Notes: generated by a model not told the origin, from the letters alone. Shown: positions 8,036 through 17,683, numbered from the stretch's first letter. The stretch: DNA of 42,684 nt from an uncultured Coriobacteriaceae bacterium (GCA_902791035.1 CADAUA010000016.1:1-42684), one strand, 5' to 3'. Numbers and translations are program-made.

Positions 8036-8237
8036 GCCTCGCCGATGAGCACAGCAAGCACCTTGCCAAACCGCGCCCTATAGACAAGAAATGCCGGGGG
8101 ATAACCCCCGGCTCTTGGAGCCTCTGCTTTCGCTTCGGCACTTTACTGTATACCCCATTTTGGGATGACCCGCCAGTCTCCAGAAGGAAGGACTTGTACC
8201 AAACGGAGGCAGATTCGGTGGTTGGTTGAGCCATCCC

Positions 8238-8528
8238 CTACAGCTCGCCGTCGAGCGCGGCACGCAGGAGCTCGCGCAGGCGACGAGTCTCCTCGCGATC
8301 GTCGGCGGGCGTGTACTGCTTGGGGCTCGCGTTGATCACAGCCTCGTAGAGCTCGTAGCCGCTACCGTCCCGGGCGTCGCGCGCCAGCACGCGGTAGATG
8401 AGAAAGCCCGTCCAGCTGCGGTAGAAGCAGAAGGCCTCCCCGTCGAAGTAGGCGAACCAGCGGTGTTCCATGTCCTCGGGCACGACGCCCCAGGCGAGAG
8501 GCTCGGACTCGCCCTGCGTGAGGGCCAT
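8238..8528 (-). pseudogene. Duplicate of the C-terminal domain of the 8990-10201 protein
   Basis: This 96-residue frame (MALTQGESEPLAWGVVPEDMEHRWFAYFDGEAFCFYRSWTG..., shortened here) is almost identical to the last hundred or so residues of the 8990-10201 product, including the HRSWTG-like motif (YRSWTG here) and the DDREE..LRELL tail. DNA identity stops abruptly just upstream of the MALTQ codon, so the copy lacks the rest of the gene. It could be a free-standing small protein, but no good ribosome site precedes ATG 8528. I recall similar HRSWTG domains attached to ADP-ribosylglycohydrolases, but that is memory only. The neighbouring stretch 8529-8989 shows no gene I can support. Confidence 0.65.
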
Positions 8529-8989
8529 ATCCAACGGCGGGCAGCTCAAGCCAGAGCTCCCACGCGTCACGGGCCGCCTCTCTCGTTGTTTCTGCGCCAG
8601 CAACCGAGTACAATAAGCTCAACGCCACCCCCGAGGGGGATACGGAAGTCGGAGCCGGGATACCCGTGACTATCATGGGACCCGGCTTCGGCGCCATCTA
8701 TAGCCAGATTTCACTTGTGCTGACGCTTGGGCTCAAGCGGTTCCACGGCTCTCGCAGGACATCTGACGCCATGCCACAGCGCATGTCGCCATAGACGCCA
8801 AGCACTTGGTCGGGCACCCACAGGCGACTATCCCGATAGCCCTCCTCGTGCAGCCGCCTCCAAGCGCGGGAGCAGAACTTCGAGGTACTTCCTACGTGCG
8901 CGTACCTGCTTGTTCTTGGCCATCCGACGGAAGACATGAGCTGACCTAATTGGCAGGGACTCATTCAGTGGCCGGTTGAGGCACTCCCC

Positions 8990-10201
8990 CTACAGCTCGC
9001 CGTCGAGCGCGGCGTGCAGGAGCTCGCGCAGGCGGCGGACCTCCTCGCGGTCGTCGGCGGGCGTGTACTGCTTGGGGCTCGCGTTTACCACTGCCTCGTA
9101 GAGCTCATAGCCGCTACCGTCCCGGGCGTCGCGCACTAGCACGCGGTAGATGAGAAAGCCTGTCCAGCTGCGGTGGAAGCAGAAGGCCTCCCCGTCGAAG
9201 TAGACGAACCAGCGGTGGTCCATGTCCTCGGGCACAACGCCCCAGGCGAGGCGCTCGAACTCGCCCTGCGTAAGGGTCATGTCCAGCGGGATGGTCTTGT
9301 GCGTACGCGGCATGCGGTGGGTCTTCCAGGAGGACCTGATGGCCCGGCGGCGGGGCAGGTCCGGTGCGGGCTCCTCGTAGCGCAGGCAGCCGTCGCCAAA
9401 GAGCATGGGAAGACCAGCAGTGGCGAGCGCGCGGCACATGAAGTCCAACTCCCAGGGCCACACAGCGTTGCCGCTGGCAAAGCCGTGCTGGCGGTCGTCG
9501 GTGTAGTCCAGGTCCCAGTAGCCACCGTCGCAGATTATCGTGCACGGATTCTTGGGATAGCTGCCGTGGAGCTGGCCCACGCCAGAGGCCACAAGGCCAT
9601 CAACCAGCCGCTTGGAGCGCTCGGGCGTTAGGCGATACTCGGTCGAGCCGCCGATGCCCGGCTCCAGGAGAAGCACCACGACGCCGTCATCACGCGTGAT
9701 GGTAAGCGAGAAGCTCGCAGCAGCGACCTGCCACATGGCCGACAAGCGCAGCCAGGTGAAGCCTGCCAGGACCTGTGGCGTATCCGCATGCCGGGCTGCT
9801 TGGATTAGCGTGGCCTGGGCGTAGGGGTCGTCGGCATCGTAGCCGTCAGCAAGAGCCAGCTCGTAATGGCCATCCGGCATATGGAGAAGCCCCTTCTCGG
9901 GATCCTCCAGTGCCTTCCCGTATCGCTCCTCCGCCGCCGCTAACTCCGCTTCGGTCGGCTGGTCCCCAACCCACGGGACCTCCGTCACGGGCTCACTGTT
10001 CTGGACCGGCCACAGTGAGCCTTGCATACGGGTCTCCCCGCCATCCTTGGACACGGTGATGGGTCCACAGCCAATCTCCTCGGCCCAGTCCGCTGGCGCC
10101 CAGCCAAAGACCCAAAGGGTCGGCGTCTCCGAGGCGCTCACGATGTGATAGTCGGGATAGAGCTCCCTCGCACGATCCAGTGCGTCATCAAAGCTGAGCA
10201 C
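8990..10201 (-). CDS. Two-domain protein of unknown function, possible immunity-like
   Basis: The product is about 403 residues. The N-terminal part (1-110) has SFDDALDRARELYPDYHIV, WVFGWAPADW and GPITVSKDGG, which slightly recall Imm35/YrhB-like domains. The middle (120-270) is unrecognised. The C-terminal 120 residues hold a compact domain with HRWFVYFDGEAFCFHRSWTG. No membrane segment or signal peptide is seen. GTG at 10201 is chosen because GGAGG lies five bases upstream and the start then matches the paralogue at 7889; ATGs at 10213 and 10222 also exist. It lies 48 bases downstream of mcrC on the same strand and could be co-transcribed with the defence operon. Two degraded relatives lie just downstream. 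Function is unknown. Confidence 0.75.
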   Translation of the reverse strand: MLSFDDALDRARELYPDYHIVSASETPTLWVFGWAPADWAEEIGCGPITVSKDGGETRMQGSLWPVQNSEPVTEVPWVGDQPTEAELAAAEERYGKALEDPEKGLLHMPDGHYELALADGYDADDPYAQATLIQAARHADTPQVLAGFTWLRLSAMWQVAAASFSLTITRDDGVVVLLLEPGIGGSTEYRLTPERSKRLVDGLVASGVGQLHGSYPKNPCTIICDGGYWDLDYTDDRQHGFASGNAVWPWELDFMCRALATAGLPMLFGDGCLRYEEPAPDLPRRRAIRSSWKTHRMPRTHKTIPLDMTLTQGEFERLAWGVVPEDMDHRWFVYFDGEAFCFHRSWTGFLIYRVLVRDARDGSGYELYEAVVNASPKQYTPADDREEVRRLRELLHAALDGEL

Positions 10202-10249
10202 TGCAACCTCCATAGTCCGCATTCTTAATCGTCCCCGACAAGAGCCTCA

Positions 10250-11314
10250 TCAAGTCTTAGAGATATCCCCAAACGCATCGCAAACAATAGCATCAAGCTT
10301 TGACGAGATGTCATCGAAGGGAAGGCCGAGGTCAAGTACGCGGCAACCCAATCGATAGCCCTGATCTATCCAATCTGCGTCACTAACCGGCTCCCCGGTA
10401 CCGGCGTACACAAGCACCGCGGAAACATCCTCCGCAGAGCCAGCATGCGTCGCATAGTAGTAAATCTGGCGAACGTGATCGGCCGAGAGAATACCCCGTC
10501 CATAGTGCATGGAGAGGATCTTCCCATAGCACTTGGCGTCCAAGATCAATGTCTTACCAGCGTAAGACAAGGTCACATCCGTTAGCATGACAGGCACAAA
10601 GGCCGGAGCCAAGGCGCTTGGTTTGACGCTTTCGGCATGGGCGCCCAGCTGGGGAAAGTGGCGCCGGTAGTACTCAAGCAGAAAATGCTCATAGAGCGTG
10701 CTGAACCACTGGCTGTCGTCAAAGGACGCGAGGCGCAACGGCCCAGCTTCCTGCGTCAGAATCAAACTGTTTACAACCAGATAGCACACATTCATCAGCA
10801 GTTGGTAGCTTCTGTTGTTGCGGTGGTAGCGCAGCCTACCCCATGGTATGCGCCTGGGATCGTCAACCTCGCCTACATCGCATAACCACCCAAGAGCTGT
10901 CCCAATCCGGTTACGCCTCCCCGCCGAGACCATGGTGCTACGCAGCAAGGCTCCAAGACAGGTCTTCATGATGCGGTTGAGCAGCGTATTTTCGTCGTAC
11001 TCGTCGTAGTCGTAGTGCGCGCCCAGCTCTCCCGACAATTCCAACCCAGCGGTCTTCCTCAAGTCAACATGCCCGCGGATCCGCCAGCCGTCCTCTTCAA
11101 CTAGACGATATCCTCGGTCGAACCCACGACGCCGTTGCGCCTCCACCCCCAAGAGCAGAATGGCTGCCAGCAGGTCCTCCATCCCCCGAAAGTCCTCCGC
11201 GCCAATCTGCGCATAATCCCGCAGGTCAACAGCCCTAAAGGCATAGGCCATGAGCCAATAGACGTTGCGTACGAGGACCGTCTCGGGCTTTGTTTCCAGA
11301 GAGGCCGCGCCCAC
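10250..11314 (-). CDS. mcrC: McrC-family restriction endonuclease subunit
   Basis: The 354-residue product is a McrC-like PD-(D/E)XK nuclease, the partner that cuts DNA when driven by a McrB NTPase. The N-terminal NVYWLMAYAFR region and the LLNRIMKTCLGALLR helix are typical of this McrC branch. Active-site residues are visible as Glu209 in the YEHFLLEYY helix, Asp246 in LTDVTL, and Asp259-Ala-Lys261 in LILDAKCYG. GTG at 11314 abuts the TAG stop of the mcrB-like gene with no gap, so translation is probably coupled. In family members the complex cleaves DNA bearing modified cytosines; the specificity here depends on the divergent McrB partner. Confidence 0.9.
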   Translation of the reverse strand: MGAASLETKPETVLVRNVYWLMAYAFRAVDLRDYAQIGAEDFRGMEDLLAAILLLGVEAQRRRGFDRGYRLVEEDGWRIRGHVDLRKTAGLELSGELGAHYDYDEYDENTLLNRIMKTCLGALLRSTMVSAGRRNRIGTALGWLCDVGEVDDPRRIPWGRLRYHRNNRSYQLLMNVCYLVVNSLILTQEAGPLRLASFDDSQWFSTLYEHFLLEYYRRHFPQLGAHAESVKPSALAPAFVPVMLTDVTLSYAGKTLILDAKCYGKILSMHYGRGILSADHVRQIYYYATHAGSAEDVSAVLVYAGTGEPVSDADWIDQGYRLGCRVLDLGLPFDDISSKLDAIVCDAFGDISKT

Positions 11315-14254
11315 CTAGACCACTGCCTCGAGCTTGCCAATCTCGGCGTCCGCACGAGCCGCATCGTCAAACCAGTACTCACGAAGCTGAGGTGCCAACT
11401 CGTATTCGACTACATCGCGCACATCGTCATCGCTCACTGGCGGCTGGAGGCAGAAGTAGCTATGGCCAATGCAGAAACCCGGACCAAAGGCTGGGTCGGC
11501 TGCAATGTCATCATTGAGTCTGCTCACGCGTTGTGCAAGCGCGACGAGCTTATCGTTGTGTGCGGCGGCCAAGTCCTTAATGAACTCCTCGTTCGCAAAG
11601 GCCGGCTTCATCTCAAAGAAGGCAAACCTCCTGCGCAGCGCATAGTCTATGAGTGCCAAGCCGCGGTCGGCGGTATTCATCATGCCGATGATGTAGAGGT
11701 TATCGGGTACGCTCACCGACCTCTGCAGTATGGGCAGACGCACGCTCTCGCCTCGATGGTCCTTCTCGATGAGCATAAGCATCTCGCCGAAGACCTTGGA
11801 GATGTTGGCTCGGTTGATTTCGTCGATGATAAAGAACCACTTGTGCGACGGGTCCTTTGCAGCTCGGTCGCAGAATCTGAGGAAGGTACCCTCAACGGGC
11901 TCGTATCCCCCGCCATCCGCTGGCCGGTACCCAGCCATCATGTCGTCATAGGCCGTGTTCTGGTGAAACTGCACGAACTCGATGCGAGAATTGTCCCGCT
12001 CCCCCATCATTGCCCATGCCAGCCGTTTGGCGCAAAAGGTCTTGCCGGTACCGGGGGCACCCTGCAAGATGAGGTTGCGCTTGCGCTCAAGCAGGCGCTT
12101 CATTGTTGCGAGCTCGTCCTCGGAGATGTAGATCTTGCCCTTTGTGGCACTGTGAAGAAAGTCATCGTCACTGTATGGCTCGGCATCCGAAGCCGGTTTG
12201 ATTGGCTCGTCGTCCCCAGCAAGCTCCAACACACGCTCAAACTGCTCCTTTGTGAGCGCGAAGAGACTGCCGTTTAGCTGCTTCATGAACTGCGAGTCTG
12301 CAAGTATCTGATCCTGCTTCATCTCGCCATAAGGCACAGGCTCCGCAAAGTCGCGCACCTTTTCAAAATATATATTCTGTCCATCGTTGTCGCGAGACAC
12401 CGTGCAGAGACACACTGCCTTCTTTACAGGAGTAGCCTCGTAGCCAACAGCCAGATCACCCATCTTAACTGCTAGGAAGTTCTCGTGGATCCGCCTCGGA
12501 TGACCGGTATCCGTGTAGACGGTATAGCTCTGCTCCTCGCCCACATTGATGTCCGAGAAGGACCAGATCTTCGGGCTTGCGTTAATCCACCAGTACGCTG
12601 TATCACGCCCTGAGTCTGCATCATGCCCCTCAACACCTTGCTGGCCTACCGCCCCACTGCTGGCTGTGCTTTGATCCAGTGCCCCGTCCATCAAATCAGT
12701 CAGCTCGCTCACCTTTACCGAAGTACTCTCATTAAGCTGCGAGAGGGTGATACGCGGGAACTGGCCCTTCACCTCGAAAGGCTCGACCGGGCTCCAGTCC
12801 ACGTCACGAACGGACTTGTAGCCGTCTCGGCTATCGTCGTAGCGATAGTCGGACTTCACAACTCCCCTCCCAATCACCCGCCGGAGTCCCTCACGTGCAT
12901 ACACAACATCGCCGGGCTTCAGCTCATCTGCGAACGACCAGATGATTGCTGCGGCCACTGCAGGGCTCTCCTGCTCGTATGTTTCCGCGATCTTGGCCTT
13001 CAGCTCCTTCTTGCTCGAAAAAGCCGAGCAATCCCCCAGCTTGTTCCAGCCAATGGCCATGATTCCGGCATCACGGAAATCGTCCCAATACTTTGCGTTC
13101 TCCCCGGGGGCGTACACCCATGTACGTGCTATTCCCCAGCTCGCAAAGTACACAATGTCCTGCGCCAACAGGTGATGCGCGGGGTCAGCACCCGCCAAAT
13201 CGCCTAATAGCTCATCGCTGCGCTCAATCACCTCGGGTCGACATGCCTTGATGTAGGTCAGCAGCCGGTCACACATCTGCTCATATGCAGCCACCTTTTC
13301 TATCTTGTCATGTGGAACGTCGGCCCCAACCAGCGCTGCGAATGATTCATAGGAGGTGTTTTTATAGATGTAGTGGCGCTCTGGCTGCAGGAAGTACAGG
13401 TAGACACTTATGGCGTGTGCATCCTGGAAGTCATGCTTGGCCAGCTTTTCTCCCCGTTCAGCACGAGCAGCGTTTTCATGATGAAGTTCATCTTCTGCTG
13501 CGCTCATGAAGTTGCGGACACGCTGAGTCAGCTCTTGATCATCCTGGAGGAGTGCCTTGAAGCCCTCGCGCACCTTCTCTGGGCTATTGCGAGCAAAGAC
13601 CTCAACCATGCCGCGCGGAAAGTAGTTGAATCCGGTCAGGAGGTTCTCTGTCTTCTGGAGAGAGACCTCTAGCATCTGGGCAAAGTCAGGGGCGTCAACA
13701 TCCCAGTGCTCCTTGAACCAGCCAGCTGCCTCCCACTTGTAGCGCTCGTTGTCTTGTGCGTCGGTTCGGAGCTGGGGAAGCCGCTCGTAGTACTGGTCAA
13801 GGATACCGACAAGGACGCTTACAGCCATACCGTCCAAATCTGGCACGGTCGCCAGCTTGGACCAGTGGTAGCCCTTGCCCATCTTGCAGTATTCGAGCAG
13901 GGTTGACCAATCCGCTTGGGCCTTGCAGGCAGCTTGTTCCGCGAGAAGAGCTTCGTCATCCGGACGCGTGTCGTTGGGATGCAGCTTCCGCCAGTAAAAG
14001 ATGAAGCCTTCGCCCGGCACACCCGATTTGTTTGTCACCAGCGCAGTCAGACAAGGGACCCCACTCTCCACGCAAGCATCCTGTATGCGCCCCAGCACCA
14101 CGTTGAATCCCCTATGTGGATTGATGTGTCGGCCCGTATGGGACTCAATCAATGCCGAGAGATCGCCATATGTGATGGGGACCTCATCAAGATCAAGGGC
14201 CAGCAGCAGCCCGGCGATGACCTCTCGATCGATGCACTGGATTTCGTCTGCCAA
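11315..14254 (-). CDS. mcrB: McrB-like AAA+ NTPase with two PUA/EVE-like regions
   Basis: This roughly 980-residue protein ends in a McrB AAA+ module: Walker A GAPGTGKT (about 732-739), Walker B FFIIDEINRANISKVFGE (about 808-825) and MMNTADRGLALID (about 858-870), the McrB signature. Two upstream regions look PUA/EVE-like: about 377-495 (WVYAPGENAKYWDDF, GIMAIGWNKLGD, WSFADELKPGDVVYA) and about 553-640 (WWINASPKIWSF, FLAVKMGDLAVGY). Such domains bind modified bases in related restriction proteins. The first 350 residues are helical and unrecognised. TTG at 14254 is preferred because GAGG lies seven bases upstream; TTG at 14269 has no ribosome site. A strong hairpin separates it from the DUF499 gene. 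Confidence 0.88.
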   Translation of the reverse strand: MADEIQCIDREVIAGLLLALDLDEVPITYGDLSALIESHTGRHINPHRGFNVVLGRIQDACVESGVPCLTALVTNKSGVPGEGFIFYWRKLHPNDTRPDDEALLAEQAACKAQADWSTLLEYCKMGKGYHWSKLATVPDLDGMAVSVLVGILDQYYERLPQLRTDAQDNERYKWEAAGWFKEHWDVDAPDFAQMLEVSLQKTENLLTGFNYFPRGMVEVFARNSPEKVREGFKALLQDDQELTQRVRNFMSAAEDELHHENAARAERGEKLAKHDFQDAHAISVYLYFLQPERHYIYKNTSYESFAALVGADVPHDKIEKVAAYEQMCDRLLTYIKACRPEVIERSDELLGDLAGADPAHHLLAQDIVYFASWGIARTWVYAPGENAKYWDDFRDAGIMAIGWNKLGDCSAFSSKKELKAKIAETYEQESPAVAAAIIWSFADELKPGDVVYAREGLRRVIGRGVVKSDYRYDDSRDGYKSVRDVDWSPVEPFEVKGQFPRITLSQLNESTSVKVSELTDLMDGALDQSTASSGAVGQQGVEGHDADSGRDTAYWWINASPKIWSFSDINVGEEQSYTVYTDTGHPRRIHENFLAVKMGDLAVGYEATPVKKAVCLCTVSRDNDGQNIYFEKVRDFAEPVPYGEMKQDQILADSQFMKQLNGSLFALTKEQFERVLELAGDDEPIKPASDAEPYSDDDFLHSATKGKIYISEDELATMKRLLERKRNLILQGAPGTGKTFCAKRLAWAMMGERDNSRIEFVQFHQNTAYDDMMAGYRPADGGGYEPVEGTFLRFCDRAAKDPSHKWFFIIDEINRANISKVFGEMLMLIEKDHRGESVRLPILQRSVSVPDNLYIIGMMNTADRGLALIDYALRRRFAFFEMKPAFANEEFIKDLAAAHNDKLVALAQRVSRLNDDIAADPAFGPGFCIGHSYFCLQPPVSDDDVRDVVEYELAPQLREYWFDDAARADAEIGKLEAVV

Positions 14255-14278
14255 AACAAGGCCTCGCAATCTATAAGT

Positions 14279-14307
14279 GGGCGGGGCATGCTAACCATGC
14301 CCCGCCC
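14279..14307 (-). terminator. 12-bp stem hairpin inside the defence operon
   Basis: GGGCGGGGCATG and CATGCCCCGCCC pair perfectly around a 5-nt loop in the gap between the DUF499 gene and the mcrB-like gene. On the minus strand it is followed by CACTTATAGATT, which is not a good U-run. It may slow transcription, protect the RNA 3' end of the upstream genes, or lower McrBC expression relative to the other three proteins. Confidence 0.6.
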
Positions 14308-14315
14308 GCAGTCCC

Positions 14316-17300
14316 CTATCCGTCAAACCGATAGTCCTTGATGTGAAGCGTGTTGCAGTTCTCAGAGACTGCGCGGGTCACGGGCACGGAGATGCCGTCC
14401 TTCACCTTGGCACGTACCTCCAGCGTGAGCTCTACCTCGGCACCGTCCACTTGCGAGATCTGGTTCACGATCTCCTCCATGATGGTGCGCACGTCGCGGT
14501 TCACGCGCGTGTTGTCCAGCTTGGCGCTCATATAGAAGGACGTGGGCAGCGAAGGCTTGGGCGGCGGCACAGGACCCGGCTTGGGCTGCGGCGGAAACTC
14601 TCCCCCACCTTCGGACACCGGTACCGGCACTACTGGACCAGGTCCCAGCCCCACAGGCGGCTTGTCCTCGCGCTCCCGGTCGATCTGCTCCGCCGCCACG
14701 GCCGGCCGCACCAGGAAGTCGCTCGTGTTAACGAAGGTCCTCGGCTGCCCCAACGTGAGGTTGAGGTACCGGTCGTCGCCCACGCCGTCTGCGATGCCAA
14801 AGAACTCCTCGGAACCCAGGCCGCGCAAAATCGCGTCCTCCAGCACGCCGTAGTTGGCAAGCCTGGGCAGGTAGCAGTAGGTGCACAGGTACTCCCAGAG
14901 CTGCTTTACCTGGATGTGGCGCTTCTCCTTCCAAAGCACGCGATCGAGCTCCATCCGCAGCAGGGCCGGCGCCCACTTGCTGATGGCGGCCTCGTCGCCC
15001 ACCAGCTTGCGCGTCGCCTTCTGCACCGCGTCCTCACTACCACCCGCGATGTGGTCGACGTCCCACCGGATGTCCATGCTGCCGGATGCCAGGTCTACGC
15101 TCGGCGCCAAGAGCCAGGCATATGCCTCCTGGATGCGCGTCTTCAGCATGGCATCAGCGCGCGCCATGCCCTGCTCGGTCTCGCGCTGCTGTGCCATGTC
15201 CAGGTTCAGCTGCTCGCGGTCGTTGGAGATGCTCTTCCAAGCAAGGTAGTCCCGCGCCGCCTTCTCCAGCGAGGCCACCTGCCCGCCATCGCAGGCAATG
15301 AAGACCAGCATGTTCTTGTATCGCCTGGGGGCGGAGCCGCGCAAGGCCAGGATCTCCCCCGCCAGCCGGAGCGCCTCAGAGTCCTCAGAGCCCTTCCTGT
15401 GCGCCGCCGTGGGAGGCAGCACCACCATGCGGAGCGACTTCTCGTCCGGCACGTCCAGCGTGCTTGCCGGGCACACGTGCAGCCCCTCGATGGGAGCCAC
15501 CCTGCGGAACTTCTTGAGCCGCTGCTCCACCTCGTACATGGCGTCCGTCTTGCTCAGTTGCTGCGCGCGGTCCTCCATGACCTTGCGCAACGTGGGCCGC
15601 GTGTCGTACCAGTAGCGGTTGTCGCTTCCATCGCTGTAGAGGAAGGACGACTTGCTCTTGAGCATGCGCAAGGCGTCGTTGAAGGTATAGACGTTCTCCC
15701 CGGGCTGCACCACGCCCAGTCGGATGTGCGCCTGCTCGATACCTCGCGTGTTCTGCCCACCCACATCGGGCGCACTGCCCAGCATGATTGTGCGGGCCAC
15801 GCGCCGCGAGGCAAGCACGCGCCCATAGCGCGGGTTCTCCTGGTCGTTCCTGTAGGGCACGGAGTTCTTGCCGTCAATCTCAGAGTCCACCACGCCGTTC
15901 CAGTTCTCGTCCAGGTAGCGGGTGAGCTCGTCACGAACGTTGGGCACGTCCAGCGGCAGGGAGCCCGGCATGATCATGGGGCTCTGGTCCTGGTTCATCC
16001 ACAGCTCGTGGATCACGGCCGCCATCAGCCGCAGCACGCCACGGGTGCGCTGGAAGGTCTCCAGCGTGGCCCAGTCCTCGTACAGCCGGTCAAAGACCTC
16101 GGGGTGTATGGGGTAGCAGCTGATCATGCGGTCGCGGTAGTCCAGCTCCCGTGCGTCCACGGGGAAGTCCGCCGCGTTCTGCGTGTACATCCTAGAGAAG
16201 GCGTTGCACACCTCGTCGCGCTTGGCAGGGTCCTTGCAGTCCAGGAAGAGGCGCCTGCGCACCACCTCAAAGCCCTCGCTTGCGCTTACGGGCTTCCAGA
16301 TGGACTCCATGCGGCCAAAGGTGTGCTCTATGGCCTCGAGCGCCCGCTGGCCACTCTCGCCACCAATCTCGCGGTCGCTCTCCGGGATGGAGGCCACTAC
16401 CAGGCTGGACTTGCTCGCGCGTGCGGCCTCGGTAAGCTCCTGCACAAAGGTGATGAAGTTGTCGAAGGTTCCCGCAGGCAGCTTCTCGGCCCCGTACAGC
16501 TTCTTTGCATAGGCCACCAGCTCGTCCACCAGTACGAGGGCACACCCGCAGGAGTCAAACAGCTCCGTCATGGCCTGCGAGCCCGGCGAGACGCCCTTGC
16601 GGTCCGCCTCGCGCACGTACTCGTAAAGCTCCGGTCTGCCTGCGGAATCCGCCAGCTGAAAGGCCATCTCGCCCCACAGGGTGTTCACGGTGATGCCCGG
16701 CATAGTCTGCGGCCGCCTGGCCTTTGCCGGGTTGAGCGCCGTACCCACGAGCACCGCTACGTGCACCTCGGGAATCTGGCTCACGCCAGCCGCATCCAGC
16801 ACCGGCCTCACGTTGGCCAGCTGGGTCACGTTGCCACGGTTGCGCATGAGGTGGTAGAGGGCCAGCATGCTGTGCGTCTTGCCGCCACCAAAGGCAGTCT
16901 TCAGCTGGATCACGGGCTCGCCGCCCAGCCCCGCCACCCGGCGGAGCGACTGGACCAGAAGCCCCTTCATGCCCTCGGTCACGTAGGTGCGGCCAAAGAA
17001 CTCCACCGGGTCGCGGTACTCCAGGGCGCCGCTCCCCCGCGCCACCTGTGCCAGGTCCGCCGCGAACTCCGCCTTTATGTAGCGGCCCTCGGCCACGTCC
17101 GGGTGGGGCTCCATGACGTCGCGCCAGCTGGGCAGGTTTTCCGCGGGCACGGTCTCCGCCACCTGCTTGGCACCCGTGCCCTCCTGCGCATGGGCGTTGC
17201 TCGTGGTGGCCACGGACCCCTGCGCACTGCCGTAGCGAGCCTCGCGCAGGAGGGCGTTGAGCTCCACCGCGCCATCGGGATCAATCTGCTCGCACAGGCG

Positions 17301-17672
17301 GCTCATAGTGTCCAGGGCACGCCAGGTGTCGTTCTCCGGAAAGTCCTGTACCCCATGGTGTGCCCACTTCACACGCGTACCCTTGAGCTCGATGGCCCAG
17401 GTGCGGCAGTCTCGGGGCAGCTTCTTGCGAAACACCTTGTTCCACTGGAAGTCCAGCACCCGCAGGCAGGCCAGTATGTCCAGCGAGTCCATGAGCTGGT
17501 TGCCCGTACCCGTGGCAGGCAGGTCGCGGCGCTGCTCCGGTGTGAGGTCGGCCAGCACGCCCTGGCTCCACCAGTCCTCGCCGTACTCGCGGATGAGCTC
17601 GCGCGTGATGTAGGGCACCATGGAGTTGAGAAGGACGTCGAAGCCCTTGGAGACCATCAGGTAGTTTTCCAT
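14316..17672 (-). CDS. Swt1-type HEPN + DUF499 AAA-like ATPase
   Basis: The 1118-residue product starts with a Swt1-like HEPN domain (residues 1-130; GFDVLLNSMVPYI, LDSLDILACLRVL-like helices and R100-VKWA-H105, an Rx4H HEPN motif). DUF499 follows, with Walker A AFGGGKTH (260-267) and Walker B ALVLVDE (378-384). A proline-rich linker near 1020-1060 precedes a small C-terminal beta domain. DUF499 ATPases recur in defence islands beside DUF1156 methylases and helicases. HEPN domains are often RNases or their inactive relatives, so this protein may be an ATP-driven sensor or effector. ATG at 17672 follows GGGGGA at six bases; the earlier TTG at 17678 overlaps that site. It starts 11 bases after the methylase stop. 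Confidence 0.88.
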   Translation of the reverse strand: MENYLMVSKGFDVLLNSMVPYITRELIREYGEDWWSQGVLADLTPEQRRDLPATGTGNQLMDSLDILACLRVLDFQWNKVFRKKLPRDCRTWAIELKGTRVKWAHHGVQDFPENDTWRALDTMSRLCEQIDPDGAVELNALLREARYGSAQGSVATTSNAHAQEGTGAKQVAETVPAENLPSWRDVMEPHPDVAEGRYIKAEFAADLAQVARGSGALEYRDPVEFFGRTYVTEGMKGLLVQSLRRVAGLGGEPVIQLKTAFGGGKTHSMLALYHLMRNRGNVTQLANVRPVLDAAGVSQIPEVHVAVLVGTALNPAKARRPQTMPGITVNTLWGEMAFQLADSAGRPELYEYVREADRKGVSPGSQAMTELFDSCGCALVLVDELVAYAKKLYGAEKLPAGTFDNFITFVQELTEAARASKSSLVVASIPESDREIGGESGQRALEAIEHTFGRMESIWKPVSASEGFEVVRRRLFLDCKDPAKRDEVCNAFSRMYTQNAADFPVDARELDYRDRMISCYPIHPEVFDRLYEDWATLETFQRTRGVLRLMAAVIHELWMNQDQSPMIMPGSLPLDVPNVRDELTRYLDENWNGVVDSEIDGKNSVPYRNDQENPRYGRVLASRRVARTIMLGSAPDVGGQNTRGIEQAHIRLGVVQPGENVYTFNDALRMLKSKSSFLYSDGSDNRYWYDTRPTLRKVMEDRAQQLSKTDAMYEVEQRLKKFRRVAPIEGLHVCPASTLDVPDEKSLRMVVLPPTAAHRKGSEDSEALRLAGEILALRGSAPRRYKNMLVFIACDGGQVASLEKAARDYLAWKSISNDREQLNLDMAQQRETEQGMARADAMLKTRIQEAYAWLLAPSVDLASGSMDIRWDVDHIAGGSEDAVQKATRKLVGDEAAISKWAPALLRMELDRVLWKEKRHIQVKQLWEYLCTYCYLPRLANYGVLEDAILRGLGSEEFFGIADGVGDDRYLNLTLGQPRTFVNTSDFLVRPAVAAEQIDREREDKPPVGLGPGPVVPVPVSEGGGEFPPQPKPGPVPPPKPSLPTSFYMSAKLDNTRVNRDVRTIMEEIVNQISQVDGAEVELTLEVRAKVKDGISVPVTRAVSENCNTLHIKDYRFDG

Positions 17673-17683
17673 GCTCAATCCCC

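Noticed and set aside
8698-8964. 88-residue minus-strand frame between the two degraded paralogues
   Set aside because: No recognisable motif, no good ribosome site, and neighbouring frames look equally plausible; treated as non-coding.
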